From the NCBI RefSeq assembly GCF_001870675.1, contig NZ_MEHT01000010.1, positions 1-64,000 on the forward strand: a stretch of DNA of 64,000 bases, read 5' to 3'. Shown in pieces: positions 8,577 to 16,686 of the stretch (its first letter is position 1; each line of letters opens with the position of its first letter). The notes under the pieces were generated by a model. The model saw nothing but the letters and a program-made list of their open reading frames with translations. It was not told where the DNA came from and did not search any database. The position numbers and the translations under genes are program-made. Source of the stretch: Roseinatronobacter thiooxidans. GTDB taxonomy: Bacteria; Pseudomonadota; Alphaproteobacteria; Rhodobacterales; Rhodobacteraceae.

Positions 8577-9310
8577 AGCCCGAGGTTTCCGACCTTGTTC
8601 TCAATGCCTTTGTCGATGGCGAATTGCCCTCGGCTGAAGCTGCGCGGATTGCAACGATGGTCGCGTCAGATCCTTTGATTGCGCAACGGGTCGCGCATTT
8701 GCATCATATGAAAGCTGCCTTGTCCACGATGTCAGATGATCTGGTGTTGCCAGCATCAGAGCTGCCAATAGGCACAACACACACCCTTAGAGGCGTGCGC
8801 GGGTTAGCTGCAGTGTGCGTGTTGCTCTTGGTGGTGTTCTGGTCCGCCCCGGTCTCTCGGCCCGCACAACAAGGCGGCAACCTGCCATTTATGGCGCAAC
8901 ATGACCATTGGGTTTTGCATGGTGCCGAAAGTGCCACTGTTGTTTTACCCGAGAGCTTTGATTGGCTTCGTCCGCTGATGCATGCAAGCGGGTTCACGCT
9001 GGTTCATTATGCTCAAGCAGGCAATCTTCAGCACTTTGGCTTCAAAGGGGTAAATGCCTGCCGCCTGAGCCTGTTTGTCACCACGCAGGCTGGCGCTGTC
9101 AGCCCCTTGCAGCTGTCATTGACCGAGAAAGTGCAACATGCGCAATGGCATCTCGACACAAAAGCATTCGAAATGATTGCGCGCGACATGGCGCCTGCAC
9201 GCTTTGCGACAGTTGCGACAAGTCTGCACCGTAACAGCCGCGATCATGCCGCATATGAGGCCTTTCAGATCGCGCTTTTGCAAGCAGCGCGCCTGCCTTG
9301 CACAGCTTGA
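8573..9310 (+). CDS. Membrane-anchored anti-sigma factor
   Basis: Probable cognate anti-sigma factor (245 aa) of the ECF sigma it overlaps by 4 bp. The N-terminus (VLNAFVDGELPSAEAARI, then a helix ending around HHMKAAL) is the usual anti-sigma domain. A single transmembrane segment follows at about residues 75-95 (LAAVCVLLLVVFWSAPV), and about 150 residues lie in the periplasm. There is no HxxxCxxC zinc motif, so it is not a ZAS-type redox sensor. The periplasmic domain may sense sulfite or envelope stress, but that is inference. The Cys in NACRLSLFV is the only conspicuous periplasmic Cys apart from one near the C-terminus (LPCTA). Confidence 0.85.
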   Translation: MKPEVSDLVLNAFVDGELPSAEAARIATMVASDPLIAQRVAHLHHMKAALSTMSDDLVLPASELPIGTTHTLRGVRGLAAVCVLLLVVFWSAPVSRPAQQGGNLPFMAQHDHWVLHGAESATVVLPESFDWLRPLMHASGFTLVHYAQAGNLQHFGFKGVNACRLSLFVTTQAGAVSPLQLSLTEKVQHAQWHLDTKAFEMIARDMAPARFATVATSLHRNSRDHAAYEAFQIALLQAARLPCTA

Positions 9311-9333
9311 TCCGATATTTTTTAGGGGTCCGT

Positions 9334-9360
9334 GGAATAATGTTCATCCGCAAGACGTCT
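9334..9360 (+). promoter_or_regulatory. ECF-type promoter of the sulfite dehydrogenase operon
   Basis: GGAATAA at 9334-9340 (-35) and CGTCT at 9356-9360 (-10) are 15 bp apart. This is the classic ECF sigma spacing and sequence (GGAAT, 16-17 bp, CGTC). The -10 lies 78 bp before the ATG at 9439. The sigma gene immediately upstream is the obvious candidate to read it. Confidence 0.65.
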
Positions 9361-9438
9361 ATCTTGCTAGGGAGGTGGGCTGCGACAAATTGTCCTGGAC
9401 CTTCCGGCACCGGCACTGAACATGGGAGGATGAACAGC

Positions 9439-10746
9439 ATGCCACGGAAAGAACGCGGACTTATCGAGCTTTATCACGACGATCCGGAACGCGCGGAATA
9501 TCTTGTTTTTGGGCGGAAGGCTGGCCCGGACCGGCGCGGATTTCTTAAGGGGGCAGGCCTTGCCTCGATGGGGGCCGTGCTGGGCACGACGATCCCCTTC
9601 AGCAGCAACATGCCAGCGGGGTTGATGCCCGCGGCACTGGCTGAAACCCTGAGTGAATTCAGCATCGACAGCAAGCATTCCGATATGATCGTGCATAATG
9701 ACCGTCCGATGAATGTCGAGGCGGCCGCACATCTTCTGGATGACGACGTCACCCCGTTTGACAAGCACTTCATCCGCAACAATGGCACCATGCCGATGCC
9801 GATAAGCAAGGCCGACTGGCGGCTGACGATTGACGGCGAGGTGAATGAGGAGCTGGAGTTGAGCTATGATCAGCTGATGGATGACTTCGAGCATGTCACC
9901 TTCCGCGCGCAGCTTGAATGCGGCGGCAACGGACGCGCGGGCTTCAATCCGCTTCCACGCGGCAACCCTTGGACAATCGGCGCGATCGGCAATGCCGAAT
10001 GGACAGGCGTTCGGGTCAGTGACATTCTGCGGCGCGCGGGGCTGCAGCCGTCTGCGGTCTACACCGGGCATTTCAGCTATGACGAGCATCTCTCCGGCGA
10101 TCCTGATCGCCCGTCGATCTCGCGCGGTGGCCCCATCGACAAGATGATGGACCCGCACACGATTGTCGCGCTGAAGATGAATGGCGAAGATATCCCGATT
10201 GAACATGGTTATCCCGCGCGGATCGTTGCGCCGGGCTGGGCAGGCTCTGTCAGCCAGAAATGGCTCACCCGAATCTGGGTGCGCGACCGCGAGCATGACG
10301 GGCCGGGCATGACGGGCCTCAGCTACCGAGTGCCGCGCCATCCGGTAGAGGCAGGCGCAGAAGTCGCGCATGAAGACATGATGGTCATGGGGTCAATGAT
10401 AGTAAAATCTGCGATCACCAATCCTGTGGCAGGTGCCGAGGTGCGCGCCGGCGCGCCCTTTGAGATTCGTGGTCAGGCATGGGCGGGCGACAATCACGTC
10501 GTGCGGATGGAAACATCGATCGATTTCGGTGCCACATGGCAAACGGCCGAATTGCACGCGCCACCGAACCGCTATTCATGGCAGCGCTGGCAGCAAACCG
10601 TTATCCCGCCAATGGCTGGATATTACGAGGTCTGGGCGCGCGCGACCGACAATCAGGGCAACAGCCAGCCCATGGTCGTGCCGGGATGGAACCCGCGCGG
10701 GTATCTGAACAATTCCTGCCACCGCATTCATTTCACGGCTGTGTAA
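9439..10746 (+). CDS. Periplasmic sulfite dehydrogenase, molybdopterin subunit (SorA-like)
   Basis: Sulfite oxidase family molybdoenzyme (435 aa), expected to oxidise sulfite to sulfate in the periplasm and pass electrons to the cytochrome c encoded next. A Tat signal is clear (DRRGFLKGAG, about residues 30-55). The Moco domain follows, with the cysteine that ligates molybdenum in QLECGGNGR (Cys161), and the C-terminal dimerisation domain starts near 315 (ITNPVAGAEVRAG). ATG 9439 is chosen because GGGAGG is 9 bp upstream; ATG 9430 sits directly against it. SoxC is a close relative, but no soxABXYZD genes are nearby and the c-type cytochrome partner is short, which favours a SorAB-type direct sulfite dehydrogenase. 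Control by the upstream ECF sigma is inferred from the promoter. Confidence 0.88.
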   Translation: MPRKERGLIELYHDDPERAEYLVFGRKAGPDRRGFLKGAGLASMGAVLGTTIPFSSNMPAGLMPAALAETLSEFSIDSKHSDMIVHNDRPMNVEAAAHLLDDDVTPFDKHFIRNNGTMPMPISKADWRLTIDGEVNEELELSYDQLMDDFEHVTFRAQLECGGNGRAGFNPLPRGNPWTIGAIGNAEWTGVRVSDILRRAGLQPSAVYTGHFSYDEHLSGDPDRPSISRGGPIDKMMDPHTIVALKMNGEDIPIEHGYPARIVAPGWAGSVSQKWLTRIWVRDREHDGPGMTGLSYRVPRHPVEAGAEVAHEDMMVMGSMIVKSAITNPVAGAEVRAGAPFEIRGQAWAGDNHVVRMETSIDFGATWQTAELHAPPNRYSWQRWQQTVIPPMAGYYEVWARATDNQGNSQPMVVPGWNPRGYLNNSCHRIHFTAV

Positions 10747-10761
10747 GGGCTAACAGAAAAC

Positions 10762-11106
10762 ATGAAGAAACTCTTTTCAACATGCGGGGCGGCCTTTGCC
10801 GCCCTGCTCCTCGCAGCGCCGATACAGGCAAGCGCAGAAAACCGCATTACGCGTCTGGCCGATGTGCCCGAGGATTTTGAATTCTACCCCCTTCCCCCCG
10901 GTGAAGGCGTTGATGAAGTCTACTATGGCTGCATCGCCTGCCATTCGTTGCGCACAGTCACGAATGGGGGTTATTCGCGGCGGGTGTGGGATGAACTCTT
11001 GGACTGGATGGTCGAGGATCAAGGCATGATGGTGCCTGAACCCGATATACGCGAGATCATGCTGGACTATCTGGCAACGTATATCGACGAAGACTGGGAA
11101 GGATAA
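10762..11106 (+). CDS. Small c-type cytochrome, sulfite dehydrogenase subunit (SorB-like)
   Basis: Secreted monohaem cytochrome c (114 aa). It has a signal peptide (cleavage near IQASAEN), one haem site CIACH (Cys57, Cys60, His61), and a Met-rich stretch (DQGMMVPEPD, about residue 90) that could supply the axial Met. The gene begins 15 bp after the molybdoenzyme gene, which marks it as the electron-accepting partner of the sulfite dehydrogenase. It resembles SorB in size and in the closing MLDYLATY helix. Transcription is expected from the ECF promoter upstream of the molybdoenzyme gene. Confidence 0.88.
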   Translation: MKKLFSTCGAAFAALLLAAPIQASAENRITRLADVPEDFEFYPLPPGEGVDEVYYGCIACHSLRTVTNGGYSRRVWDELLDWMVEDQGMMVPEPDIREIMLDYLATYIDEDWEG

Positions 11107-11560
11107 TCTGGCATAATGGCTGGAATCTTCCAATGATTGGACAGCACCGCACCGATATTTTTCGCTGCGGTGGCCGCTCTGATACTGCCCCGAGTTTCGC
11201 GGTGATAACCGGCTGATTTTCTGCATAAGCGACGTTGAGCAGTAAAGATCGCTGCAACGAACATGAGTGGCCGGCTTGGCGACGCTGCATTGCAGCATGC
11301 AATTTCCGCTGAAGGGCAGTAAAGGGCCGGGCACGATGCTGCAACAGCGAAGAAGCCTTCCATGCTGCGGCATGCCTGAATGTCGCTGATGGGCTCAAAC
11401 CTGTCATTGCGCATCTTTTGTCAGATGGCGAATACAAGGCTATGCCCTCTGATACATGGGTCTGGCTCTGTGTCGGGGATGAACCTGGGGGGCCAAGGTC
11501 AAGGGCCGGCGCTGCGGTGCTGGGCCCTGCATCTGCAAACCCGCATCAGGGTTTTCTGCC
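11107..11560. other. Intergenic region between sulfite and flagellar loci
   Basis: No gene is supported in these 454 bp between the convergent cytochrome and flagellar operons. Frames that stay open here have no family resemblance and no ribosome binding sites. No U-tailed terminator was found for either operon. A short GCTGCATTGCAGC hairpin near 11,284 is the only visible structure. The composition looks like decayed coding sequence. Confidence 0.4.
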
Positions 11561-11908
11561 TTAGCGCTTGGGTGTCTTGCACGCGCCGTCCAGCAGGCGC
11601 GCGGCCACTTGGGCGCGGCCGAAGCTGCGGGCGGTCCGGGCGCGCTGTTCCAGCGCAGCGGCGCGCTGCCCGGCCAGCGTGATGTTCAGGCGCATTTGCT
11701 GCGTGCTGACCCAGCGCATATGCGCCTGTTGCACGGCAAACATTGCCGCATCGGGGCTGGGGGGCTGATCTGCGCGCAGGCGGGCCAGTTTCTCGCGCGT
11801 GTGGGTGCAGGCGGCATTCAGCCGGTTCAGCCGCGCCATGTCACGCTCGCACACCAATTGTGCAAGGGCGCATAGCCGCTGCATGCGTGTCTTGCGGCTC
11901 ATCTCCAT
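11561..11908 (-). CDS. Small helical protein at end of flagellar cluster
   Basis: Unrecognised 115-aa protein, rich in Arg, Ala and Gln and predicted to be almost wholly helical (RDMARLNRLNAACTHTREKL, then QQMRLNITLAGQRAAALEQR). It overlaps the end of flhB. ATG 11902 overlaps the flhB stop in an ATGA like the other junctions of this cluster, and ATG 11908 is two codons earlier, so the exact start is open. Size, charge and coiled-coil character recall FliJ/FliH-like chaperone or stalk proteins, but similarity is not sufficient to name it. The position makes a role in flagellar export or assembly likely. Confidence 0.6.
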   Translation of the reverse strand: MEMSRKTRMQRLCALAQLVCERDMARLNRLNAACTHTREKLARLRADQPPSPDAAMFAVQQAHMRWVSTQQMRLNITLAGQRAAALEQRARTARSFGRAQVAARLLDGACKTPKR

Positions 11909-12984
11909 CCGGTTGCTGCCTTTTGGCGCATCGCTTCGGCAAACCGGATGGCGGCGGCCACGGCGCCGTAATGCTCGGGGCGGATTTCCTGATCCAGTTC
12001 AACTGTGGCATGCAAGGCGCGGGCGGTCGGGGGGTCGGAATGGATTGGAATGCCTGCATCTTGTGCCCGCTCGCGGATGCGGGCGGCGATTTCATCAACG
12101 CCCTTGGCCAGACAGACGGGCGCGCCCGCGTCCGTTGCGGCCCATTTCAGCGCCACCGCGTAATGTGTCGGGTTCACAATGACCACGCTGGCCTCGGCCA
12201 CGGCATCCAGCATGCGATTGCTTGCAATCTCGCGCCCGCGCCGACCCCGCTCGGCCTTGGCATGGGGGTCGCCCTCGGATTGTTTATGCTCGTCGCGCAT
12301 GTCTTTGTGGGACATTCGGTTGCGGCGCAGATGCTCGGCGCGTTGCCAGAAGAAATCGATCACGCCGATGGAGAGTTTGACCACAAAGACCAGCGCCAGA
12401 AAGCGGATGACAAGGTGCAGCAATTCGGAACTGGCCAGTGCCGGTGTCAGCTGCATGCTGGTCAGAATAAAGGGCAGATTCTGCAACAAAAACAGCCACA
12501 TAACTGCCGAGATGACCGCCAGTTTGACCGCGCTTTTGGCAAATTCAAACAAGCCCGTGCGCCCGAATTTGTTTTTTGCATTGGCGACAGGGTTGATGCG
12601 CGCGGCTTTGGGCAGCAGCTTTTCAGGGGCAAAGATAACTGCTCGCTGCGCGAATAATCCCGCCCAGACCAGCAGAAAGGGGATAAGCAGCATTGGCAAG
12701 ACCGCCAGCGCGACATGGCCGATCAGCGCGCCTGCCACAGGCGCTGCATTCTCGCGCATCAGGGCAGAATGTCGCTCTGCTTGTGAGAGTAAAACCAGCC
12801 CTGAATCGCCCAGTTGCGTTACGGAAAAATGCCCGGTTGTGAGAGCGGCAATCAACAGGCCCAGAAACGCGGCAGCGGCGTTGAGGTCGGTCGAGCGGGG
12901 AATCTCGCCCTTTTGGCGCTGTTGCTGCAGCTTGCGTTCTGTCGGCTCGAACTGTTTTTCGCCGCTTTGGTCGTCTTCGCTCAT
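11899..12984 (-). CDS. flhB: Flagellar export apparatus protein FlhB
   Basis: Inner-membrane substrate-specificity switch of the flagellar type III export gate (361 aa). It starts MSEDDQSGEKQFEPTERKLQ, with the conserved EPTERKL segment, then four hydrophobic segments (about residues 36-52, 86-114, 150-172, 186-210), then the cytosolic domain with the autocleavage motif NPTH at 271-274, followed by YAVAL. The length is typical. ATG 12984 overlaps the fliR stop (ATGA). The frame is open upstream of this, but that part only mirrors fliR. Translation is coupled to fliR and the downstream small gene. Confidence 0.96.
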   Translation of the reverse strand: MSEDDQSGEKQFEPTERKLQQQRQKGEIPRSTDLNAAAAFLGLLIAALTTGHFSVTQLGDSGLVLLSQAERHSALMRENAAPVAGALIGHVALAVLPMLLIPFLLVWAGLFAQRAVIFAPEKLLPKAARINPVANAKNKFGRTGLFEFAKSAVKLAVISAVMWLFLLQNLPFILTSMQLTPALASSELLHLVIRFLALVFVVKLSIGVIDFFWQRAEHLRRNRMSHKDMRDEHKQSEGDPHAKAERGRRGREIASNRMLDAVAEASVVIVNPTHYAVALKWAATDAGAPVCLAKGVDEIAARIRERAQDAGIPIHSDPPTARALHATVELDQEIRPEHYGAVAAAIRFAEAMRQKAATGWR

Positions 12985-13772
12985 GGGGGTAGCCCTGCAG
13001 GGTCGAACAGGAAGCCGGTAAAGGCCGCGTGCCAGATCGGCAGCATGAGGGGGGCTGTCAGAAACAGCACCGCCAGGCCCGCCCATGTGATGGCGGGTGC
13101 GCCGACAAAGGCCACCATAAGCTGCGGCATGGCTTTGTTGATGGCCCCAAGTGCCACATAGAAGATCAGCGACAGGATCACGAAAGGCATGGCAAGTGTG
13201 AATGCCAGCGAGAACGCGCGCGCAATATGGGCGGTGCCCCATTGCCCAAGGCTGGAGGCATCTGGAAACCGCGCGGGCGGGAAGATGCTGTAGGACAAGA
13301 TGATCAGTTCCGCCAAAGATATGTGCAGCCCCAGCGTGACCGCCAGCGCAAGCCCCGCCACGACAAGGATTTGCGACATGGCAGGCTGCGGGTCCACGCC
13401 CGCGCCGCCGAAGAATTGCGACAGCGATGTGGCTTGCGCCGCAATGGAACCGGCCGTCTGCAAGGCGATTGTGAACAGTCGCAAGCCTATGCCCAGAACC
13501 AGACCGGCCAGCGCCTCGGCGGTGATGAGGGTTAGCAGCGCGCCGGGATGCGTGGGGGCGGCGGGCATCATTGGTGCGAGTGCCGGGGCCGTGATGGCAG
13601 TAAAGGCCAGTGTTATGCCCAGCCGCACCCTGACGGGGATGACCTGCTCTCCAAAGGCGGGAACCAGTGCCATCATCGCGCCGATGCGGATGAAAACGCC
13701 GAAACTACTGGCGGCGGTGCCCGCCAGTTCCGTACTCAGCGCCTCCAGCAGTTGGAAAATCTCGGAATTCAT
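12981..13772 (-). CDS. fliR: Flagellar export apparatus protein FliR
   Basis: Inner-membrane component of the flagellar export gate (263 aa), made of hydrophobic helices throughout. Recognisable family features are the N-terminal FVRIGAMMALVPAF-like segment (here VFIRIGAMMALVPAFGEQ), the RLGITLAFTAI stretch and the C-terminal MPQLMVAFVGAPAITWAG helix. Both ends overlap neighbours by 4 bp (ATGA with flhA upstream and flhB downstream), so it is made in step with them. Length and gene order flhA-fliR-flhB match many alphaproteobacteria. Confidence 0.95.
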   Translation of the reverse strand: MNSEIFQLLEALSTELAGTAASSFGVFIRIGAMMALVPAFGEQVIPVRVRLGITLAFTAITAPALAPMMPAAPTHPGALLTLITAEALAGLVLGIGLRLFTIALQTAGSIAAQATSLSQFFGGAGVDPQPAMSQILVVAGLALAVTLGLHISLAELIILSYSIFPPARFPDASSLGQWGTAHIARAFSLAFTLAMPFVILSLIFYVALGAINKAMPQLMVAFVGAPAITWAGLAVLFLTAPLMLPIWHAAFTGFLFDPAGLPP

Positions 13773-15856
13773 GGCGCGATGGTTCCGACCAGCGCGGGCC
13801 GTGCATCTGCCCCGATTTCTTCATAGGACAGCACCGCGGCCGCAAGGCCCTTGGCGGACAGGGCCGTGTGCAGGAACCGGCGGCGACGGGCCGATGTGAC
13901 AAGGGCAGGGCTGACGCCTGTCTGTGCCAATTCGCCAAGCTTGCGGGCAATCTGGTCGGTCAGGCGGGTGAAATCTTCGGGTGGCAGCGCGACATCGCTG
14001 GCGCCAAACTCGCCCGATAACTGATAGGTCGCAAACACCTCTTCCCAGTCTGGCGCAAGCTGGATCAGGGGCAATGTGCCATCGGCGCGTTTCAGGGGGG
14101 CGACCAGTTGGAAGCCAAGGCGCTGGCGCACATGTTCGCACACGGCCTCTGGCCCTTGCAACAGGGTGCGGACTTCGGACATCGCTTCAAGGATAAGGGG
14201 CAGATTGCGGATAGAGACACGTTCATCCAGCAGCAGGCGCAAAACACCCAGCAGCAGATCGACCGGCACTTTGTCGGGGATCATCTCTCCCAGCAGGCGC
14301 TTGTTTGCCTCGGCGCGGGCGGTATCGGAGATGCTGGTCAATTCATCCAGCACGCAGTGCAGGCTTTTGAAGGTCAGAAGGCGCGCGAAATTGGATTTCA
14401 GAACTTCCAGCAGATGGGTGGCCAGAACCTCGACAGGGCTGACGACCGTGGTGCCCGACAGGGTGGCATCTTCCTGATGTGCGGGGTCGATCCAGCGCGC
14501 CGGGGCTTGATAGACCGGCTCTTTCACGCTTTCGCCCGCGATCGCAAATGCGGCGTCATCTTGCACAAGCGCAAGCATTTTGGTGGGGCGCAAACGGGCG
14601 CGGCCCTGCTCGACCCCGTGGATGAGAATGGCATAGGTGCCTGCGGGCAGCGATGCGTCATCGGTCAGGCGGATTTCCGGCAGGATCAGGCCAAATTCGC
14701 GCGCCACATGGGTGCGGATATTCGAGATGCGCCCGTCCAGACCAAGGGCAGGGTCCAGCACCATCGGCACAAGGTCGGGGGCAAATTGAACATGGATTTC
14801 ATCAAGTTCCAGAACATCGCCCATGCCGCGCTTTGGCGGCTCTGGCAACGTGTCGGGCGGGGTGGCGGCGGCGAGGTCCGCTTGGGCAAGCCTGCCTTGC
14901 GCCAGCCATGCCAGCCCCACCAGCACGGCGGCACCTGTCACAAAGGGGATGAAGGGCAGGCCGGGGATGAAGGCGAACAAGGCCATCAGAAACCCCACTG
15001 TGGCAATCGCCGAAGGGTAGCGGCCAAGCTGTTCAAACAGTTGCGCATCTGTCGCCCCGTTCGCGCCGCCGCGTGCCAGCAGCAGGGCGGCAGCGATAGA
15101 GATGATGACGGCGGGAATCTGGCTGACCAGCCCATCGCCCACTGTCAGGATGGCATAGGTTTCAAAGGCCGCGCCAATGCTCATCCCATGCATCAGGGTG
15201 CCGTTGATCAGGCCCATGACGATATTGAGAAGCGTGATCAGCAAACCTGCAATCGCGTCGCCCTTCACGAATTTGGACGCCCCGTCGAGCGAGCCGTAGA
15301 AATTCGTCTCGGCCTGTTCGGTTTCGCGCCGCCTGCGTGCCTCGGCGTGGTCGATGGCCCCTGCCGACATGTCGCTGTCAATGGCCAACTGTTTGCCCGG
15401 CATCCCGTCGAGTGCGAAACGCGCGCCCACTTCGGCCATGCGGCCCGCACCTTTGGTAATGACAATGAAATTGACGATCAGCAGCACAAGAAAGATGACC
15501 ACGCCCAAGAAAACAGAGCCGCTCATCACAAAACTGGCGAATCCCTGAATGACCCCGCCCGCTGCATGGGTGCCGGTATGGCCTTCGCCAATGATCAGCT
15601 TGGTGGAGGAGACATTGAGTGACAGCCGCAACATGAGCGAGGCCAGCAGAACCGTTGGAAAAATCGAGAAATCCAGCGGGCGCTGGATGAACAGGGTGAC
15701 CGTGAACATGAGGATCGCAAGCGCGAAAGAGGCCGCAAGCCCAAGGTCGAGCACCCAAGCAGGGATGGGCAGGATCATCATGGCGATCACCGCCATAAGG
15801 GCGAGGGCCAGCAGGATTGTCGGTTTGAAGATTTCCTGCGCGCTGGGCATGGTCAT
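13769..15856 (-). CDS. flhA: Flagellar export apparatus protein FlhA
   Basis: Large FHIPEP-family gate protein (695 aa). Six to eight transmembrane helices occupy about residues 10-320, including the family stretch RPLDFSIFPTVLLASLMLRL and the loop with conserved KGAGRMAEVGARFALDGMPG. The cytosolic domain that docks export chaperones fills the rest. ATG 15856 overlaps the stop of the transglycosylase gene (ATGA); a second ATG two codons in (15850) is possible. The upstream extension of the open frame is a shadow of the transglycosylase gene. Confidence 0.96.
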   Translation of the reverse strand: MTMPSAQEIFKPTILLALALMAVIAMMILPIPAWVLDLGLAASFALAILMFTVTLFIQRPLDFSIFPTVLLASLMLRLSLNVSSTKLIIGEGHTGTHAAGGVIQGFASFVMSGSVFLGVVIFLVLLIVNFIVITKGAGRMAEVGARFALDGMPGKQLAIDSDMSAGAIDHAEARRRRETEQAETNFYGSLDGASKFVKGDAIAGLLITLLNIVMGLINGTLMHGMSIGAAFETYAILTVGDGLVSQIPAVIISIAAALLLARGGANGATDAQLFEQLGRYPSAIATVGFLMALFAFIPGLPFIPFVTGAAVLVGLAWLAQGRLAQADLAAATPPDTLPEPPKRGMGDVLELDEIHVQFAPDLVPMVLDPALGLDGRISNIRTHVAREFGLILPEIRLTDDASLPAGTYAILIHGVEQGRARLRPTKMLALVQDDAAFAIAGESVKEPVYQAPARWIDPAHQEDATLSGTTVVSPVEVLATHLLEVLKSNFARLLTFKSLHCVLDELTSISDTARAEANKRLLGEMIPDKVPVDLLLGVLRLLLDERVSIRNLPLILEAMSEVRTLLQGPEAVCEHVRQRLGFQLVAPLKRADGTLPLIQLAPDWEEVFATYQLSGEFGASDVALPPEDFTRLTDQIARKLGELAQTGVSPALVTSARRRRFLHTALSAKGLAAAVLSYEEIGADARPALVGTIAP

Positions 15857-16575
15857 GGCCTGCCCTGCGCAAGGTCGATCAGACGGCGGCTGTGGCCCAG
15901 CCCGTTGATCGGCACAAGCGATCCCATATGCGCGCCATCTGCCGGTGCCAGCACAGCATAAGGGTTGGTTCGGCTTGGCGGGGGGGCGGTTTGTGCCTGT
16001 GTTGAAGTTCGGGCGCGCATTGCGCGGAAGCGCGCCATATAGCGTTGGGCATGCTGGGGCGTGGCTGAATGATAGGCCCCTGCGGCAAGATCCCATGCGC
16101 CAAGTCGTGCCTTGTGCCGCGCCAGCAGGCGGGCGGCGTAATCGGCGTTTTGCGCGGGGTCGAGCATGGCATCGACAGACGAAAAATTTTGCCCATGCCA
16201 GCGATAATTGATCTGGAAACACCCCAGATCGATATTGCGATACCCTGCATCCAAGCTGGCGCGGGCATGGGCGCGCGCGTCAGCGCGGGTGCCAAACCAA
16301 TGGCCCCGACCTGTGGCATGAATGGCCCAAGGCCAAGGTTCCAACTGTCCCGCGCGGGTGCGGCCTGTTTCCACCAGCGCCACTGCGCGCAGCACATCCA
16401 GCGGCACGCCGTGGCGCGTTGCCGCCCTTTGGGCTGCAACCTCGCACAGGTGGGCGGGTTGGGTGGCGCGCCCAAGGACAGGCCAGACCAGAATGCCAAG
16501 AATAATCGCGCCCGCAGAGATAAAGCAGGCCAGTTGCAGCAGTTTTCGTGCGGTGCGGTTGTAAGGTGGCGTCAT
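15853..16575 (-). CDS. Lytic transglycosylase, likely flagellar
   Basis: SLT-domain peptidoglycan lytic transglycosylase (240 aa). It has an N-terminal membrane anchor or signal (about residues 11-35), then the catalytic domain with Glu69 in ALVETGR, the GCFQINYRWHG motif and AGAYHSAT, then a Pro-rich C-terminal tail. It is the first gene of the flhA-fliR-flhB run and overlaps flhA by 4 bp, so it very probably opens the cell wall for the flagellar rod. Rhodobacter sphaeroides uses a dedicated enzyme (SltF) for this because its FlgJ lacks a muramidase domain; orthology to SltF is plausible but unchecked. A cytoplasmic start at ATG 16575 fits the signal anchor. Confidence 0.88.
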   Translation of the reverse strand: MTPPYNRTARKLLQLACFISAGAIILGILVWPVLGRATQPAHLCEVAAQRAATRHGVPLDVLRAVALVETGRTRAGQLEPWPWAIHATGRGHWFGTRADARAHARASLDAGYRNIDLGCFQINYRWHGQNFSSVDAMLDPAQNADYAARLLARHKARLGAWDLAAGAYHSATPQHAQRYMARFRAMRARTSTQAQTAPPPSRTNPYAVLAPADGAHMGSLVPINGLGHSRRLIDLAQGRP

Positions 16576-16686
16576 GCTTGGTCCTGCGAAATCGGCGCGG
16601 TGGCGCGGGTGCAGGAGGGATTAAGCCTGATTCTGGTTTACATCCGGTAACCGCAGCGCATGTTCGCGCGGCAAAAATACATTCTG

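Noticed and set aside
9439-11106. Sox sulfur-oxidation cluster (SoxCD)
   Set aside because: The molybdoenzyme resembles SoxC, but no soxA, B, X, Y or Z is in range, and the cytochrome partner has one haem and is short, unlike SoxD. SorAB-type is the better reading.
10777-11373. 198-aa minus-strand open frame over the cytochrome gene
   Set aside because: It runs antiparallel to the cytochrome c gene and continues into the intergenic DNA with Cys/His/Arg-rich sequence; no start signal.
14108-15622. 504-aa open frame on the plus strand inside flhA
   Set aside because: It lies antiparallel to flhA, is His/Gln/Arg-rich and lacks family resemblance and a ribosome site. flhA on the minus strand is a near-certain gene over the same bases.
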